64,000 bases of DNA. Origin: Williamsia sp. 1138 (lineage in GTDB: Bacteria > Actinomycetota > Actinomycetes > Mycobacteriales > Mycobacteriaceae). Below, in pieces: positions 1-9,105 of this stretch (position 1 is the first letter of the stretch; every line of letters starts with the position of its first letter). Below the pieces are notes generated by a model. The model saw nothing but the letters and a program-made list of their open reading frames with translations, had not been told where the DNA came from and made no database searches. Location: positions 62,001-126,000 of the forward strand of contig NZ_MJEJ02000051.1 of NCBI RefSeq assembly GCF_002095435.2. The letters are read 5' to 3'. The position numbers were made by a program, and so were the translations under genes.

Positions 1-834
1 ACCGGCACGCTGACGGCAACCCGATGCCCGTACTGCGCCACGCCCATTCAGCGCGACGACATCCACGCAGCCCCCACGAGGCTTCCGGTCGACGGGATAC
101 TGCCGTTCCAGGTCGATGACGCACGCGGTCGGGAGGTGATCGAGCACTGGATCAACAGCAGGTGGTTCGCTCCGACCGAATTCAAGAAGTACCGGGAACT
201 CGGTTCGTTCTCCAGCCTCTACGCGGCCTACTTCACCTACGACGCGGACACGACCACCTCGTACACGGGGATGCGCGGGGACAACTACACGGTGACCACG
301 GGCAGTGGAGACAACCGGCGCACCGAGACCCGCACCCGCTGGAGTCACCGGTCGGGTGTGGTGGGCAACAATTTCGATGACGTTGCGGTCCTGGCCAACA
401 CCGGATTCGACACCGACCGGGTCCACGAACTCGAACCGTGGCCCACCGGGCAGGCAACCCCGTTCAGTCCGGAGTTCGTTGCAGGCCATCTGTGCCGAAC
501 CTACGATCTGGACGCTGATCAGTGCTTCCCGGTGGCCCAGTCCAGAATCGATGCCGGTATCGACGCTGCCATCCGCCGCGACATCGGCGGTGACCATCAA
601 CGGATCAACAACAAGGACACCCGCTACAACTCGCTGACGTTCAAACACGTGTTGCTGCCCATCTGGTTGCTGACCGTCGTGTACGCGGGTACGCCGTTCC
701 AGGTGTTCATCAACGGCGTCACGGGCGAGGTGCAAGGGCAACGGCCGTGGAGCAAGGTCAAGATCGCGTTCGCGGTACTGGCAGCGCTGATCGTGATCAT
801 CGCGATCGTGGCGGCGTGGGCAGCGTGGGCGTGA
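1..834 (+). CDS. Zinc-ribbon (TFIIB-type-like) membrane protein, C-terminal part
   Basis: The open frame enters from the left edge with no stop, so the 5' end lies outside the window. About 277 residues are visible. The first residues contain a CPYC knuckle, probably the second half of a zinc ribbon. Next come a PF-V segment and a W-I-N-x-R-W-F-A-P motif that I associate with actinobacterial proteins annotated as TFIIB-type zinc ribbon-containing. A Tyr-rich middle follows, then a LLPIWLLTVVY stretch and an NGVTGEVQGQRPWS motif. The last 25 residues form a hydrophobic helix, so the protein is probably tail-anchored. The stop overlaps the start of the next gene by four bases, which implies translational coupling. 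The family is recognised by overall pattern only and the function is unknown. Confidence 0.7.
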   Translation, partial: TGTLTATRCPYCATPIQRDDIHAAPTRLPVDGILPFQVDDARGREVIEHWINSRWFAPTEFKKYRELGSFSSLYAAYFTYDADTTTSYTGMRGDNYTVTTGSGDNRRTETRTRWSHRSGVVGNNFDDVAVLANTGFDTDRVHELEPWPTGQATPFSPEFVAGHLCRTYDLDADQCFPVAQSRIDAGIDAAIRRDIGGDHQRINNKDTRYNSLTFKHVLLPIWLLTVVYAGTPFQVFINGVTGEVQGQRPWSKVKIAFAVLAALIVIIAIVAAWAAWA

Positions 835-1307
835 CCACCGTCGTCGTCCTGCTGGTGATCGTGGCCGGCCTTGCCGCTGCCGGTGGTGTGTTCGTGATGA
901 CCAGACGTATCCGCGAGGGTGCGCGGCGTGCGAACGAACTCATCCCGGGTCAGCCGACCAACGCCCCCGAATCGTGGTCCGGTTCCCACGACCCGGAGGC
1001 GCGGCTGCACCGGCGCATGCGGGATGCGTTGTCGCTGTTGCGTTCGGACCCGAAAGCGGACTACGACGGCGGCAGGATCGACGCCAGGGTGCGTCTCGAG
1101 ATCGCTGCGACCGAGTTGGACAACCGGCTGGTGACCGCGTCGAAGTCGCCTCAGCGAGTGCGGGACCCGATCATCGCGCAGGCAGGAGACGCAGTGACCG
1201 AACTCGAGAACCTCGCGGCCGAGATCTCCGGTGGTGCGGACCTGCAACTCCCGCGGGTCGACGCAGTCGTCGGCCTCCTGACGACGCGCCCACAGCTCGA
1301 CGGATAG
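831..1307 (+). CDS. Small single-pass membrane protein, hypothetical
   Basis: This 158-residue protein starts at a GTG that overlaps the upstream stop (GTGA). I preferred this start to an upstream in-frame start inside the preceding gene because it places a clean hydrophobic segment (VVVLLVIVAGLAAAGGVFV) at the N-terminus. The segment is followed by Arg-rich residues, giving an N-out or signal-anchor topology with a soluble C-terminal part. That part (about residues 45-158) is charged and probably helical. No family motif was recognised. Coupling to the zinc-ribbon membrane protein suggests that the two act together at the membrane, which is inference. Confidence 0.7.
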   Translation: MTTVVVLLVIVAGLAAAGGVFVMTRRIREGARRANELIPGQPTNAPESWSGSHDPEARLHRRMRDALSLLRSDPKADYDGGRIDARVRLEIAATELDNRLVTASKSPQRVRDPIIAQAGDAVTELENLAAEISGGADLQLPRVDAVVGLLTTRPQLDG

Positions 1308-1314
1308 CCGCTCG

Positions 1315-1374
1315 CCCACCCGAATTCGCACCACCCACCAGCAATTGCGGGTGGGTGGTGCGAATTCGGGTGGG
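1315..1374. terminator. Long perfect inverted repeat, probable bidirectional terminator
   Basis: Perfect 25-base arms lie at 1315-1339 and 1350-1374 around a 10-base loop. They sit exactly in the gap between two convergent genes (stops at 1307 and 1390). Each arm contains GAATTCGCACCACCC. The structure would act as a terminator in both directions, but there is no U-tract. The arms are much longer than a typical terminator needs, so it could instead be a copy of a dispersed palindromic repeat. Confidence 0.65.
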
Positions 1375-1389
1375 TGGACCGGCGGAGCG

Positions 1390-2016
1390 TCAGCTCCCGC
1401 GTTTGATCCATTCCTCCAGGTGCGGTGACTCCTCGCCGACTGCTGTCGAGTCGCCGTGCCCGGTGTTGACTTTCGTCTCGGCGGGCAGGTTGAAGATCTT
1501 GGTCTGGATGGATTCGATGATGGTCGGGAACGAGGAGAACGAACGCCCGGTCGCGCCGGGACCGCCGGAGAACAGGGTGTCGCCGCTGAACAGGACGCCG
1601 AGTTCGGGCGCGTAGATCGAGCACGATCCGGGCGAGTGTCCCGGGGTGTTGATGATGACGAGATCGGCGCCGCCGACGGTGATCTTCTGTCCGTCCTCGA
1701 GCTCGCTGGGGGCGATGTCGGGGTGGGTCTGGTCCCAGAGCATGCGGTCGCCCGGGTGCAGGAGCATCGGGGCGTCGAGGCGTTGCGACAGCTCCGGCGC
1801 GACGGTGACGTGGTCGTTGTGGCCGTGCGTCAGTAGGACAGCCTTCACGGTGCGGCCCGCGACGGCGTCGATGATCGGGGTCGCCGAGTGGGCGGCGTCG
1901 ATGATCACGACCTCGGAGTCGTCGCCGATGAGCCAGATGTTGTTGTCGACGTCCCAGGTTCCGCCGTCGAGGCTGAATTGGCCGGAGGTGACGACGTTCT
2001 CGATGCGTATGGTCAC
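1390..2016 (-). CDS. Metallo-beta-lactamase-fold hydrolase, MscR partner
   Basis: This 208-residue enzyme shows the family metal-binding motif THGHNDH at residues 63-69. Further metal-ligand regions are NTPGHSPGS and FSGDTLF, and a late GHGDST would supply the last histidine. It starts at a GTG that overlaps the stop of the mycothiol-dependent formaldehyde dehydrogenase by four bases, so the two are translated as a unit. MBL-fold hydrolases of the glyoxalase II type cleave thioesters. From context I infer that this one hydrolyses S-formylmycothiol, the product of MscR, releasing formate and mycothiol. The same gene pair occurs in other mycothiol-producing actinobacteria. The family is certain; the substrate is inferred. 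Confidence 0.88.
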   Translation of the reverse strand: MTIRIENVVTSGQFSLDGGTWDVDNNIWLIGDDSEVVIIDAAHSATPIIDAVAGRTVKAVLLTHGHNDHVTVAPELSQRLDAPMLLHPGDRMLWDQTHPDIAPSELEDGQKITVGGADLVIINTPGHSPGSCSIYAPELGVLFSGDTLFSGGPGATGRSFSSFPTIIESIQTKIFNLPAETKVNTGHGDSTAVGEESPHLEEWIKRGS

Positions 2017-3101
2017 AGGATCACCACCGAGCGGAGCACTTCGCCTGCCTCCATCTTGTGGAAGGCGGCTTCGACATCGTCGAGGCCGACCCGCTCGGAG
2101 ACGAACTTCTCCAGCGGCAACCGGCCCTGCTGATAGAGGTCGACGAGCATCGGGAAATCGCGTTCGGGCAGGCAATCGCCGTACCAGGACGACTTGAGCG
2201 CGCCACCGCGGGAGAAGAAGTCGATCAGTGGGAGTTCGAGCTTCATGTCCGGCGTCGGCACGCCGACGAGGACGACAACCCCGGCCAGATCCCGCGCGTA
2301 GAACGCCGTCTTGTAGGTCTCGGGCCGCCCGACCGCGTCGATCACGACGTCGGCGCCGTTGCCGTCGGTGAGATCCTGGATCGCCGTGACGACATCATCG
2401 GTCTTCGAGCCGTCGATGGTGTGCGTGGCACCGAGGTCGGTGGCCCACTCGAGCTTGCGGGCATCACGATCGACCGCGATGATCTTCGTCGCGCCGGCCA
2501 GGCGGGCACCGGCGATGGCGGCGTCGCCGACACCGCCGCAGCCGATCACCGCGACACTGTCTCCGCGGACCACGCCGCCGGTGTTCATCGCGGCACCAAG
2601 CCCGGCCATGACGCCGCATCCGAGCAGTCCCACCACGGCCGGATCTGCATCCGGGGCGACCTTGGTGCATTGGCCCTCGTGAACCAGCGTCTTGTCGGCG
2701 AACGCGCCGATACCCAGCGCCGGGGTCAACGCGGTGCCATCGGCCAGCGTCATCGGCTTGCTCGCATTGTGGGTGTTGAAACAGTACTGCGGCCGGCCGC
2801 GTTTGCAGGCCCGGCATTCGCCGCACACCGCACGCCAGTTCAGGACCACGAAGTCGCCGGGCTCGACGAGGGTGACCTGGTCACCGACGGTCTCGACGAT
2901 GCCGGCGGCCTCGTGACCGAGCAAGAACGGGTATTCGTCGTTGATCCCACCCTCGCGGTAGGCCAGATCTGTGTGGCATACGCCGCACGCCTGGATCTTC
3001 ACCACCACATCGCGTGGGCCCGGATCGGGAATGGTGATCGTCTCGATGGTCGTCGGAGCACCCTTGCCTGCCGACACCACACCACGAACCTGCTCTGCCA
3101 T
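2013..3101 (-). CDS. mscR: S-(hydroxymethyl)mycothiol dehydrogenase / nitrosomycothiol reductase
   Basis: This 362-residue zinc-dependent medium-chain dehydrogenase oxidises the mycothiol adduct of formaldehyde to S-formylmycothiol with NAD and, in known homologues, also reduces S-nitrosomycothiol. Catalytic zinc ligands are visible as CGVCHTD (Cys42) and GHEAAG (His63). The structural zinc site is the four-cysteine lobe at Cys93, 96, 99 and 107. The Rossmann motif is [10 protein letters not shown]. The start is the ATG opening MAEQVRG, because the longer frame upstream lacks family residues. It overlaps the downstream hydrolase by four bases. A 286-base spacer separates it from the divergent PAC2 gene and holds no obvious gene. 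Confidence 0.92.
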   Translation of the reverse strand: MAEQVRGVVSAGKGAPTTIETITIPDPGPRDVVVKIQACGVCHTDLAYREGGINDEYPFLLGHEAAGIVETVGDQVTLVEPGDFVVLNWRAVCGECRACKRGRPQYCFNTHNASKPMTLADGTALTPALGIGAFADKTLVHEGQCTKVAPDADPAVVGLLGCGVMAGLGAAMNTGGVVRGDSVAVIGCGGVGDAAIAGARLAGATKIIAVDRDARKLEWATDLGATHTIDGSKTDDVVTAIQDLTDGNGADVVIDAVGRPETYKTAFYARDLAGVVVLVGVPTPDMKLELPLIDFFSRGGALKSSWYGDCLPERDFPMLVDLYQQGRLPLEKFVSERVGLDDVEAAFHKMEAGEVLRSVVIL

Positions 3102-3387
3102 GACTGCCTCTCGCCGCTGTCCATAGTTGTCGCTCGGCACCAACCCTAAGCGATATCCAGATGGCCATGCGTGCATGGATGGACGCCGGAGCGATCGGCG
3201 GCGACCGTTGTTCGCACTGAGCGAACGCACTGGTGGGAATCCTGCGCGGACGACCACTGTTGACACATAGAAGTCCATGGAACCGACGTCACCGCAGGGC
3301 CGGCCGAAGGCCGGAATTGGTGGGTAGGGGTGCTCATGGGAGACAATGGACGACACACCGCACGACTGGGCAGCGAGGAGGTTCGCC

Positions 3388-4371
3388 ATGGACGAGAAGT
3401 CCACTCTCTACGAACTCGAATTCCCAGCACCACAACTGGCAGATGACGAGGGTGCCGGTCCGGTGCTGATCCACGCCCTCGAAGGATTCGCGGACGCCGG
3501 ACACGCCATCAAGTTGGCATCCGACCATTTGCGGCAGAGTCTCGATTCGGAGCTGGTCGCCACGTTCTCCACCGACGAACTGATCGACTACCGCTCGCGC
3601 CGTCCGCTGATGACCTTCACCGGCGACGAGTTCACCGCAGCGGCCATGCCCGAGCTGACCCTGCACGCGATCCGCGACAACAACGGAACCCCGTTCCTGC
3701 TGTTGTCGGGTGCCGAACCCGACCTGCGCTGGGAACGCTTCGTCGCTGCGATCGGTGCTCTCTCGGATCAGTTCGGGGTGACCTCGGTGATCGGACTCAA
3801 CGCCATACCGATGGGCATCCCGCACACGCGACCCTCGACGATCACCGCCCACGGGAACAGCAAGGACCTGATCGGTTCACTGCCCCGGTGGGGTTCGGAG
3901 CTCAAGGTCCCCGGCAGCGCGTCCATGCTGCTCGAACTCCGTCTCGGTGAGCGTGGTCTGGCGACCGCCGGACTGTCGGTGCACGTCCCGCACTACCTGT
4001 CGCAGGCCGAGTACCCCGCCGCATCCCACAAACTGCTGGAATCACTGGGCGAGGTGACGGGTCTCGATCTCCCGACCGCTGCCCTGGCCAACGCAGCAGA
4101 AAAGGTGCGCACCCAGGTCGATGCGGAGGTGTCGGGTAACCAGGAGGTCGAGTCCGTGGTTGCAGCTCTGGAGACCCAGTACGACACGTTCAACCAGGCG
4201 CAGCAGGAGAAGGCTTCTCTGCTGGCCGCCGAGGGTGATCTGCCCACCGGCGACGAGCTCGGAGCCGAGCTCGAACGGTTCCTGGCCGACCACGCCCAGA
4301 ACGAAGCCACGACCGAGAACGACGCGGAATCACGCGACGGCGACGACAAGGGTGACGGCGCTGCGGGCTGA
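3388..4371 (+). CDS. PAC2 family protein
   Basis: This 327-residue protein begins at the ATG of [10 protein letters not shown], preceded by a strong GAGGAGG ribosome site at 3375-3381. An earlier in-frame ATG at 3346 lacks such a site. The PAC2 core is recognised from [15 protein letters not shown] near the N-terminus, [15 protein letters not shown] and the [14 protein letters not shown] motif. The PAC2 domain is shared with proteasome assembly chaperones and is conserved in actinobacteria that carry a proteasome; its bacterial function is not settled. The C-terminus (after about residue 290) is acidic and low in complexity. The gene lies 24 bases upstream of a helicase on the same strand. 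Confidence 0.88.
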   Translation: MDEKSTLYELEFPAPQLADDEGAGPVLIHALEGFADAGHAIKLASDHLRQSLDSELVATFSTDELIDYRSRRPLMTFTGDEFTAAAMPELTLHAIRDNNGTPFLLLSGAEPDLRWERFVAAIGALSDQFGVTSVIGLNAIPMGIPHTRPSTITAHGNSKDLIGSLPRWGSELKVPGSASMLLELRLGERGLATAGLSVHVPHYLSQAEYPAASHKLLESLGEVTGLDLPTAALANAAEKVRTQVDAEVSGNQEVESVVAALETQYDTFNQAQQEKASLLAAEGDLPTGDELGAELERFLADHAQNEATTENDAESRDGDDKGDGAAG

Positions 4372-4395
4372 CCGCGTTCGGTGCCATAACCTGCA

Positions 4396-6906
4396 GTGGT
4401 GACCCATTCGCCGCAGGTCCGGCCCCTCGAATTCCCAGCCGAGACCGAGCCTGATCTCGATGAGCTGTACAGCTCTTTCACGGCATGGTGGGGGGCGCGA
4501 GGGATTTCCCTGTATCCCCACCAAGACGAAGCGCTCATCGAGCTCGCGGCCGGATCCAACGTCATCATCTCGACCCCCACGGGTTCGGGAAAATCGTTGG
4601 TTGCCAGTGGTGCGCTGTATTTCGCTGCGGCGCAGGGTCGGCGGGCCTTCTACACCGCGCCGATCAAGGCCCTCGTCAGTGAAAAGTTCTTCGATCTGTG
4701 CTCGCAATTCGGCGCCGACAAGGTCGGCATGCTCACCGGCGACGCCTCGGTGAACCCCACCGCACCGATCATCTGTGCCACTGCCGAGGTCGTCGCCAAC
4801 ATCGCCCTCCGCGCGGGCGACGACGACTCGATCGGCGTAATCGTGATGGATGAGTTCCATTACTACGCCGAAGCCGACCGCGGCTGGGCCTGGCAGGTCC
4901 CGTTGATCGAACTGGCCGGCTGCCAGTTCGTGTTGATGTCGGCAACCCTCGGCGACGTGAGTTTTTTCGTCGACGATCTTCGGCGCCGGACCGGCCGCGA
5001 CACTGCCGCGATCACCGGCACCACCCGGCCCGTTCCTCTGGACTACTCGTATTCGACCCGGCCCGTCCACGAGACCATCGAAGAATTGATCCACAAAGAT
5101 CGGGCGCCGGTGTACGTAGTCCACTTCACCCAGCTCTCTGCGATGGAACGGGCACAGTCCCTGCTCAGTGCCAATATCTGCAGCCGCGCCGAACGTGACG
5201 CGATTGCCGAGGAAATCGGCGATTTCCGTTTCAGCACCGGGTTCGGGAAGACCCTGTCGAAAACCGTCCGAGCGGGCATCGGGGTTCACCACGCCGGGAT
5301 GCTCCCCCGCTACCGACGCCTGGTGGAACGCCTGGCCCAACAAGGTCTGCTGCGGGTGGTATGCGGCACGGACACCCTCGGTGTCGGCATCAACGTGCCC
5401 ATCCGCACGGTATTGCTGACCGGTCTGACCAAGTACGACGGCGTCCGGCAGCGTCATCTCAAAGCGCGCGAGTTCCACCAGATCGCGGGTCGTGCGGGGC
5501 GCGCCGGATTCGATGTGCGTGGGTTCGTGGTCGCCCAGGCACCCGACCACGACGTGGAGAACGCCCGACTGGTCGCCAAGGCCGGCGACGATCCGAAGAA
5601 ACTGAAGAAGATCCAGCGCAAGAAGGCGCCCGAGGGCTTTGTCTCGTGGGGCGAGGCCACCTTCGAGAAGCTCATCGTCGCGCCGCCAGAACCTCTGCGC
5701 TCCCGATTCACCGTGACCACCTCGATGCTGCTGGAAGTCATTGCTCGCCCGGGCAATTGCTTCACCGCGATGCGACACCTGCTCGAAGACAACCACGAGA
5801 CCCGCGCCCGGCAGCGTTGGCACATCCTGCGAGCGCTGCGGCTGTACCGATCGCTGATAGACAGCGGCGTGGTCCGGCGTCTGGACGAACCCGACGAATA
5901 CGGCCGCCATGCCGTTCTGGCCGTCGACCTTCCGGCGAATTTCGCCCTCAACAACCCGCTGTCCCCTTTTGCGCTGGCTACGTTCGAACTGCTCGACACC
6001 GACTCGGAGAGCTACACCGTCGACTTGATCTCGATCGTCGAGGCGACCCTGGACGATCCACGACCGGTTCTCATGGCTCAGCAGAAGAGTGCCCGCGACG
6101 AGGCGATCGCGCGGATGAAGGCCGACGGCGTGGAGTACGAAGAGCGGATGGAGCTGCTGACCGAGGTCACCTGGCCTCGGCCGCTGCGTGAGTTCATCTT
6201 CGAGGCCTTCGGGATCTACCAACAGGGTCACCCATGGGTCGCCGACACACCTCCGCGCCCGAAGTCGGTGGTGCGCCAGATGATCGAGGAAGGGATGGAC
6301 TGGGGCGATCTCATCTCCCGGTACTCCCTGGCCCGGAGCGAGGGTGTGGTCCTGCGCTACCTCACCGACGTCTATCGCACCCTGCGGCAGAGCATTCCGA
6401 ACTCCGCCCGGACCGACGAAGTCGACGACGTGGTCGAGTGGCTGGGCGACCTGGTCCGCCGCGTCGACTCGAGCCTGCTCGACGAGTGGGAGCAACTCAC
6501 CCATCCCGACGACGGGCCCATCGACCCGATCGCCGCCGGGTCACCCACACCCGGACGGGCCCCGAATGCCCGTGCCATTCGGGTCCAGCTGCGGAACACG
6601 ATGTTCCGCTACGTCAACCTGTTGTCGCGGCGCGCCTGGTTCGACTTGCAGTCGGCCTATCCTGACCTCGACTGGGCCGAAGAGATGGCCGATTTCATCG
6701 ACGAGTACGGCGACGTCGGCGCCGGCCCGGAGGCGCGAGGACCGGCGCTGTTCAGTGTCACTCGCGAAGACGATCAGTGGGTGGCCAGACAGGTACTCGA
6801 CGACCCCGACGGGCATCGCGGGTGGTCGTTGCTCGCCCGGTTCAGCGCCCCCGAGACCGCCGACGATGAGCCCGAACTCCAGGACATGGAGATCATTCCG
6901 GGCTGA
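4396..6906 (+). CDS. Ski2-like superfamily II DEAD/DEAH-box helicase with DUF3516-type C-terminus
   Basis: This 836-residue ATP-dependent helicase has motif I STPTGSGKS at residues 59-67, motif II DEFH at 152-155, motif III SATL at 182-185 and motif VI HQIAGRAGRAGFD around 365-377. A Q-motif-like YPHQDEAL lies near residue 40. The motif VI spelling is typical of the Ski2/Brr2 branch, so the substrate is probably structured RNA or a nucleic-acid complex. The remaining ~450 residues match my memory of DUF3516, an actinobacterial C-terminal extension. Two adjacent GTG codons (4396 and 4399) can serve as the start. It follows the PAC2 gene closely and is probably cotranscribed with it. The exact role is unknown. 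Confidence 0.88.
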   Translation: MVTHSPQVRPLEFPAETEPDLDELYSSFTAWWGARGISLYPHQDEALIELAAGSNVIISTPTGSGKSLVASGALYFAAAQGRRAFYTAPIKALVSEKFFDLCSQFGADKVGMLTGDASVNPTAPIICATAEVVANIALRAGDDDSIGVIVMDEFHYYAEADRGWAWQVPLIELAGCQFVLMSATLGDVSFFVDDLRRRTGRDTAAITGTTRPVPLDYSYSTRPVHETIEELIHKDRAPVYVVHFTQLSAMERAQSLLSANICSRAERDAIAEEIGDFRFSTGFGKTLSKTVRAGIGVHHAGMLPRYRRLVERLAQQGLLRVVCGTDTLGVGINVPIRTVLLTGLTKYDGVRQRHLKAREFHQIAGRAGRAGFDVRGFVVAQAPDHDVENARLVAKAGDDPKKLKKIQRKKAPEGFVSWGEATFEKLIVAPPEPLRSRFTVTTSMLLEVIARPGNCFTAMRHLLEDNHETRARQRWHILRALRLYRSLIDSGVVRRLDEPDEYGRHAVLAVDLPANFALNNPLSPFALATFELLDTDSESYTVDLISIVEATLDDPRPVLMAQQKSARDEAIARMKADGVEYEERMELLTEVTWPRPLREFIFEAFGIYQQGHPWVADTPPRPKSVVRQMIEEGMDWGDLISRYSLARSEGVVLRYLTDVYRTLRQSIPNSARTDEVDDVVEWLGDLVRRVDSSLLDEWEQLTHPDDGPIDPIAAGSPTPGRAPNARAIRVQLRNTMFRYVNLLSRRAWFDLQSAYPDLDWAEEMADFIDEYGDVGAGPEARGPALFSVTREDDQWVARQVLDDPDGHRGWSLLARFSAPETADDEPELQDMEIIPG

Positions 6907-6938
6907 CTGAGCCACATGAAGCTGAGCAGCATGGAATC

Positions 6939-6974
6939 TTGACAGCATTCTGTCAACAATGACAGAATGCTGTC
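6939..6974 (+). promoter_or_regulatory. Double palindromic operator and promoter of the DJ-1/MarR pair
   Basis: A perfect 15-base inverted repeat (6941-6955 and 6960-6974, spacer ACAA) ends directly at the ATG at 6975. Each arm, with its flanking bases, reads TGACAG-N4-CTGTCA or close to it, so there are two overlapping dyads. A consensus -35 TTGACA (6939-6944) and a -10-like CAGAAT (6963-6968, 18-base spacer) lie inside the repeat. The transcript would therefore start close to the ATG and be essentially leaderless. A bound repressor would cover the whole promoter. The second gene of the operon encodes a MarR protein, the obvious candidate. Confidence 0.75.
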
Positions 6975-7616
6975 ATGTCCCCAGAAACATATCCACAGAC
7001 CGTGCATCTCGCCGTCTACGACACCCTCGCCGACTGGGAGACCGGTCACGCAGTCGCGCACATCAACAATCCCGAGTATCAGGCTCACCCCGGTAGGTAC
7101 CGGATTCGCACCGTCGGGCCGACGATGGAATCGATCACCACCGCGGGAGGCGTGCGCATCGCACCTGACATGGCGCTCGCCGATCTCGACCCGCGAGACA
7201 GCGCCATGCTCATCCTGCCCGGCGCGTCGGACTACCTGAACGGCGGACTGACCGGATTCGTGGATGCGGCAGCCGACTTCCTCGCAGCCGGAACACCCGT
7301 CGCGGGGATCTGCGGTGCCACGGTCGCCATGGCACAGCGCGGACTGCTCAATGGCCGCCGCCACACCAGCAACGCAGCGGAAGCCCTGTCGTGGACCGGC
7401 TACGCGGGCGCGGCAGATTACGTGGACGAGCCCGCGGTCACCGACAACAGCCGCGCCGGCCATCTGATCACCGCTGCAGCAATGCATCCGGTGCCTTTCG
7501 CGCGGGAGATCTTCGCGGAACTGGACCTGTACGCGCCCGAGACCCTCGCAGCATGGACCAAGCTCTACAGTGGCGACCCCGCCGGCTACTACGAGTTGAT
7601 GGCAGCCACCTCGTGA
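6975..7616 (+). CDS. DJ-1/PfpI family protein
   Basis: This 213-residue protein of the class I glutamine amidotransferase-like superfamily has its nucleophile elbow at GICGAT (Cys113), preceded by the acidic strand end LILPGASDYL. Downstream TAAAMHPVPFAREI resembles the helix that closes the DJ-1 fold. Family members include stress chaperones, glyoxalases and isonitrile hydratases, and motifs alone do not pick one activity. The ATG abuts the operator palindrome, so translation probably starts on a leaderless message. The stop overlaps the MarR regulator start by four bases, making a two-gene operon that is probably controlled by its own product. Confidence 0.85.
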   Translation: MSPETYPQTVHLAVYDTLADWETGHAVAHINNPEYQAHPGRYRIRTVGPTMESITTAGGVRIAPDMALADLDPRDSAMLILPGASDYLNGGLTGFVDAAADFLAAGTPVAGICGATVAMAQRGLLNGRRHTSNAAEALSWTGYAGAADYVDEPAVTDNSRAGHLITAAAMHPVPFAREIFAELDLYAPETLAAWTKLYSGDPAGYYELMAATS

Positions 7617-8056
7617 GCGACCCCCAGCAGCTACTCAGCGACTCGGCTCTCACGGCTTTCCGCCTCAACGGCCAGTTCCTCGCCGTCGCCGAGGCTCTCG
7701 CCGCTCCCGCCGGCCTGACCGCGACCCGCTGGCAAGTTCTCGGCGCAGTACTCTCAGAACCACTTTCGGTGTCAGACATCGCCCGGGAGATGGGGATAAC
7801 CCGGCAGAGTGTTCAGCGCACCGCCGATCTTCTCGCCGAGCAGGGCCTGGTGACCTTTCGCGACAATCCGGCGCACCGCCGGGCGAAACTCGTCGACATC
7901 ACCGAGGCCGGGCTTTCCGCCGTCCGGCTGATCAACCCCGGGCACAGCGAGATGGCGCGTCGATTGAGTGAGATCATCGACGAAACCACCTGGGCTGCAG
8001 CGCTGTCCGGATTACAGGAACTCTCCGATGCCCTGCACAGGCTCGACCGCCTCTGA
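7613..8056 (+). CDS. MarR family transcriptional regulator
   Basis: This 147-residue regulator starts at the GTG of the GTGA overlap with the DJ-1 gene; the longer upstream frame is a shadow of that gene. The winged helix-turn-helix is clear: LTATRWQVLGAVL, then SVSDIAREMGITRQSVQRTADLL (recognition helix) and the wing FRDNPAHRRAKLVDITEAG. MarR proteins bind short palindromes as dimers and release them on binding phenolic or oxidising ligands. The pair of TGACAG-N4-CTGTCA dyads at the operon promoter is the likely target. It is separated by only 11 bases from the convergent oxyR gene. Confidence 0.9.
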   Translation: MSDPQQLLSDSALTAFRLNGQFLAVAEALAAPAGLTATRWQVLGAVLSEPLSVSDIAREMGITRQSVQRTADLLAEQGLVTFRDNPAHRRAKLVDITEAGLSAVRLINPGHSEMARRLSEIIDETTWAAALSGLQELSDALHRLDRL

Positions 8057-8067
8057 CACGCCGGGAA

Positions 8068-9006
8068 CTAAGCCGATTTCACGGCGCCCAGGCCCGCACC
8101 TGTGATCGTCCCGGCGATCAGCGCCGCCAACTGGCGGTACTCGTCCTCTCGTCCGCTGGTCGCGCGCATCACCAGTCCTATCCGGCGGCCCGGACGGGGC
8201 CGGCCGAACCTTGCGATCGCCAAGGCGCCCCTCGCGGTTTCGGTCTGGACCGCCGTCTGCGGGATCAGGGTGACGCCGAGACCACCCTCCACACACTGGA
8301 CAGCGGTCGCCAGCGACGCGGCCCGCGTGGGACCGACGTCCGGCCGGACCCCTGCCAGCCTGCACACCTCCAGCGCCTGATCCCGCAGGCAATGACCTTC
8401 GTCGAGCAAGAGCAGAGGCAGGTCCGCGAGCGCGGCGGGGTCGACGCGACTTCGACCGGCCAGCACATGTCCCGGAGGCAAGGCCAGCACGAAGTCTTCG
8501 TCGTACATGGCGATCTCGATCATGCCGGGCGCATCGACGGGCAGGGCGACCATCGCGGCATCGATCGAGTTGTGCCGCAGCGCATCAAGCAGACGTGACG
8601 TCTGGTCCTCGACGACACGTACCGAGAGCTCGGGAAGCTGCGTGGCCAGATCACGCAGCACCGAGGGTAGAACGTACGGCGCGACCGTCGGGATGAGTCC
8701 CAGTCGCACAGTGCCCGACAACGGCTGAGCCACCCCCACCGCCGCCGCGGTGAACATATCGACAGCCTCGATGACCGCGGTGGCACGCGGCAGGAGTGCC
8801 TCGCCCTCGCTCGTCAAGAAGACACGCCGCGTCGACCGCTCGACCAACCGGAGCCCCAAACCTGTTTCGAGCGCCGCGAGCGCCTGAGACAACGAGGGCT
8901 GGCTCACACCCAAACCATCTGCCGCCGAACCGAAATGCCTCTTGTCTGCAATAGCCGCGAATGCCTTCAGCCCGGCGATCGTCGGCTGATAAGTTTGATC
9001 GGTCAT
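8068..9006 (-). CDS. oxyR: Peroxide-sensing LysR regulator OxyR
   Basis: This 312-residue LysR-type activator starts at the ATG of MTDQTYQ; nine further codons upstream would run into the operator region. The N-terminal helix-turn-helix (about residues 10-65) includes [20 protein letters not shown]. The redox module [12 protein letters not shown] contains Cys206 and Cys215, spaced like the disulfide pair of E. coli OxyR (199 and 208), so the protein should be a functional peroxide sensor. This differs from the decayed oxyR pseudogene of M. tuberculosis. It is divergent from ahpC-ahpD, which it probably activates from the shared 99-base spacer. Confidence 0.93.
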   Translation of the reverse strand: MTDQTYQPTIAGLKAFAAIADKRHFGSAADGLGVSQPSLSQALAALETGLGLRLVERSTRRVFLTSEGEALLPRATAVIEAVDMFTAAAVGVAQPLSGTVRLGLIPTVAPYVLPSVLRDLATQLPELSVRVVEDQTSRLLDALRHNSIDAAMVALPVDAPGMIEIAMYDEDFVLALPPGHVLAGRSRVDPAALADLPLLLLDEGHCLRDQALEVCRLAGVRPDVGPTRAASLATAVQCVEGGLGVTLIPQTAVQTETARGALAIARFGRPRPGRRIGLVMRATSGREDEYRQLAALIAGTITGAGLGAVKSA

Positions 9007-9009
9007 ACC

Positions 9010-9025
9010 TATCACTATAGTGCTA
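9010..9025. promoter_or_regulatory. Candidate OxyR operator between oxyR and ahpC
   Basis: A 16-base dyad (TAT-CACTATAGTG-CTA) has a perfect 10-base core at 9013-9022 and one mismatched outer pair. It begins three bases upstream of the oxyR start codon. LysR regulators usually bind such AT-rich dyads and repress themselves while activating the divergent gene. The position fits autoregulation; no second site nearer ahpC is obvious to me. Confidence 0.5.
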
Positions 9026-9105
9026 CTCATCACGTTTTCTTTTCACCGGCTTACCGGCAAGATTGGGGGCACCGCGTAAGAAATCGTGACATCTAAGGAG
9101 CAACT

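Noticed and set aside
4330-6504. 724-codon open frame antisense to the Ski2-like helicase
   Set aside because: High-GC shadow frame: no family motifs, while the opposite strand encodes all helicase motifs in order.
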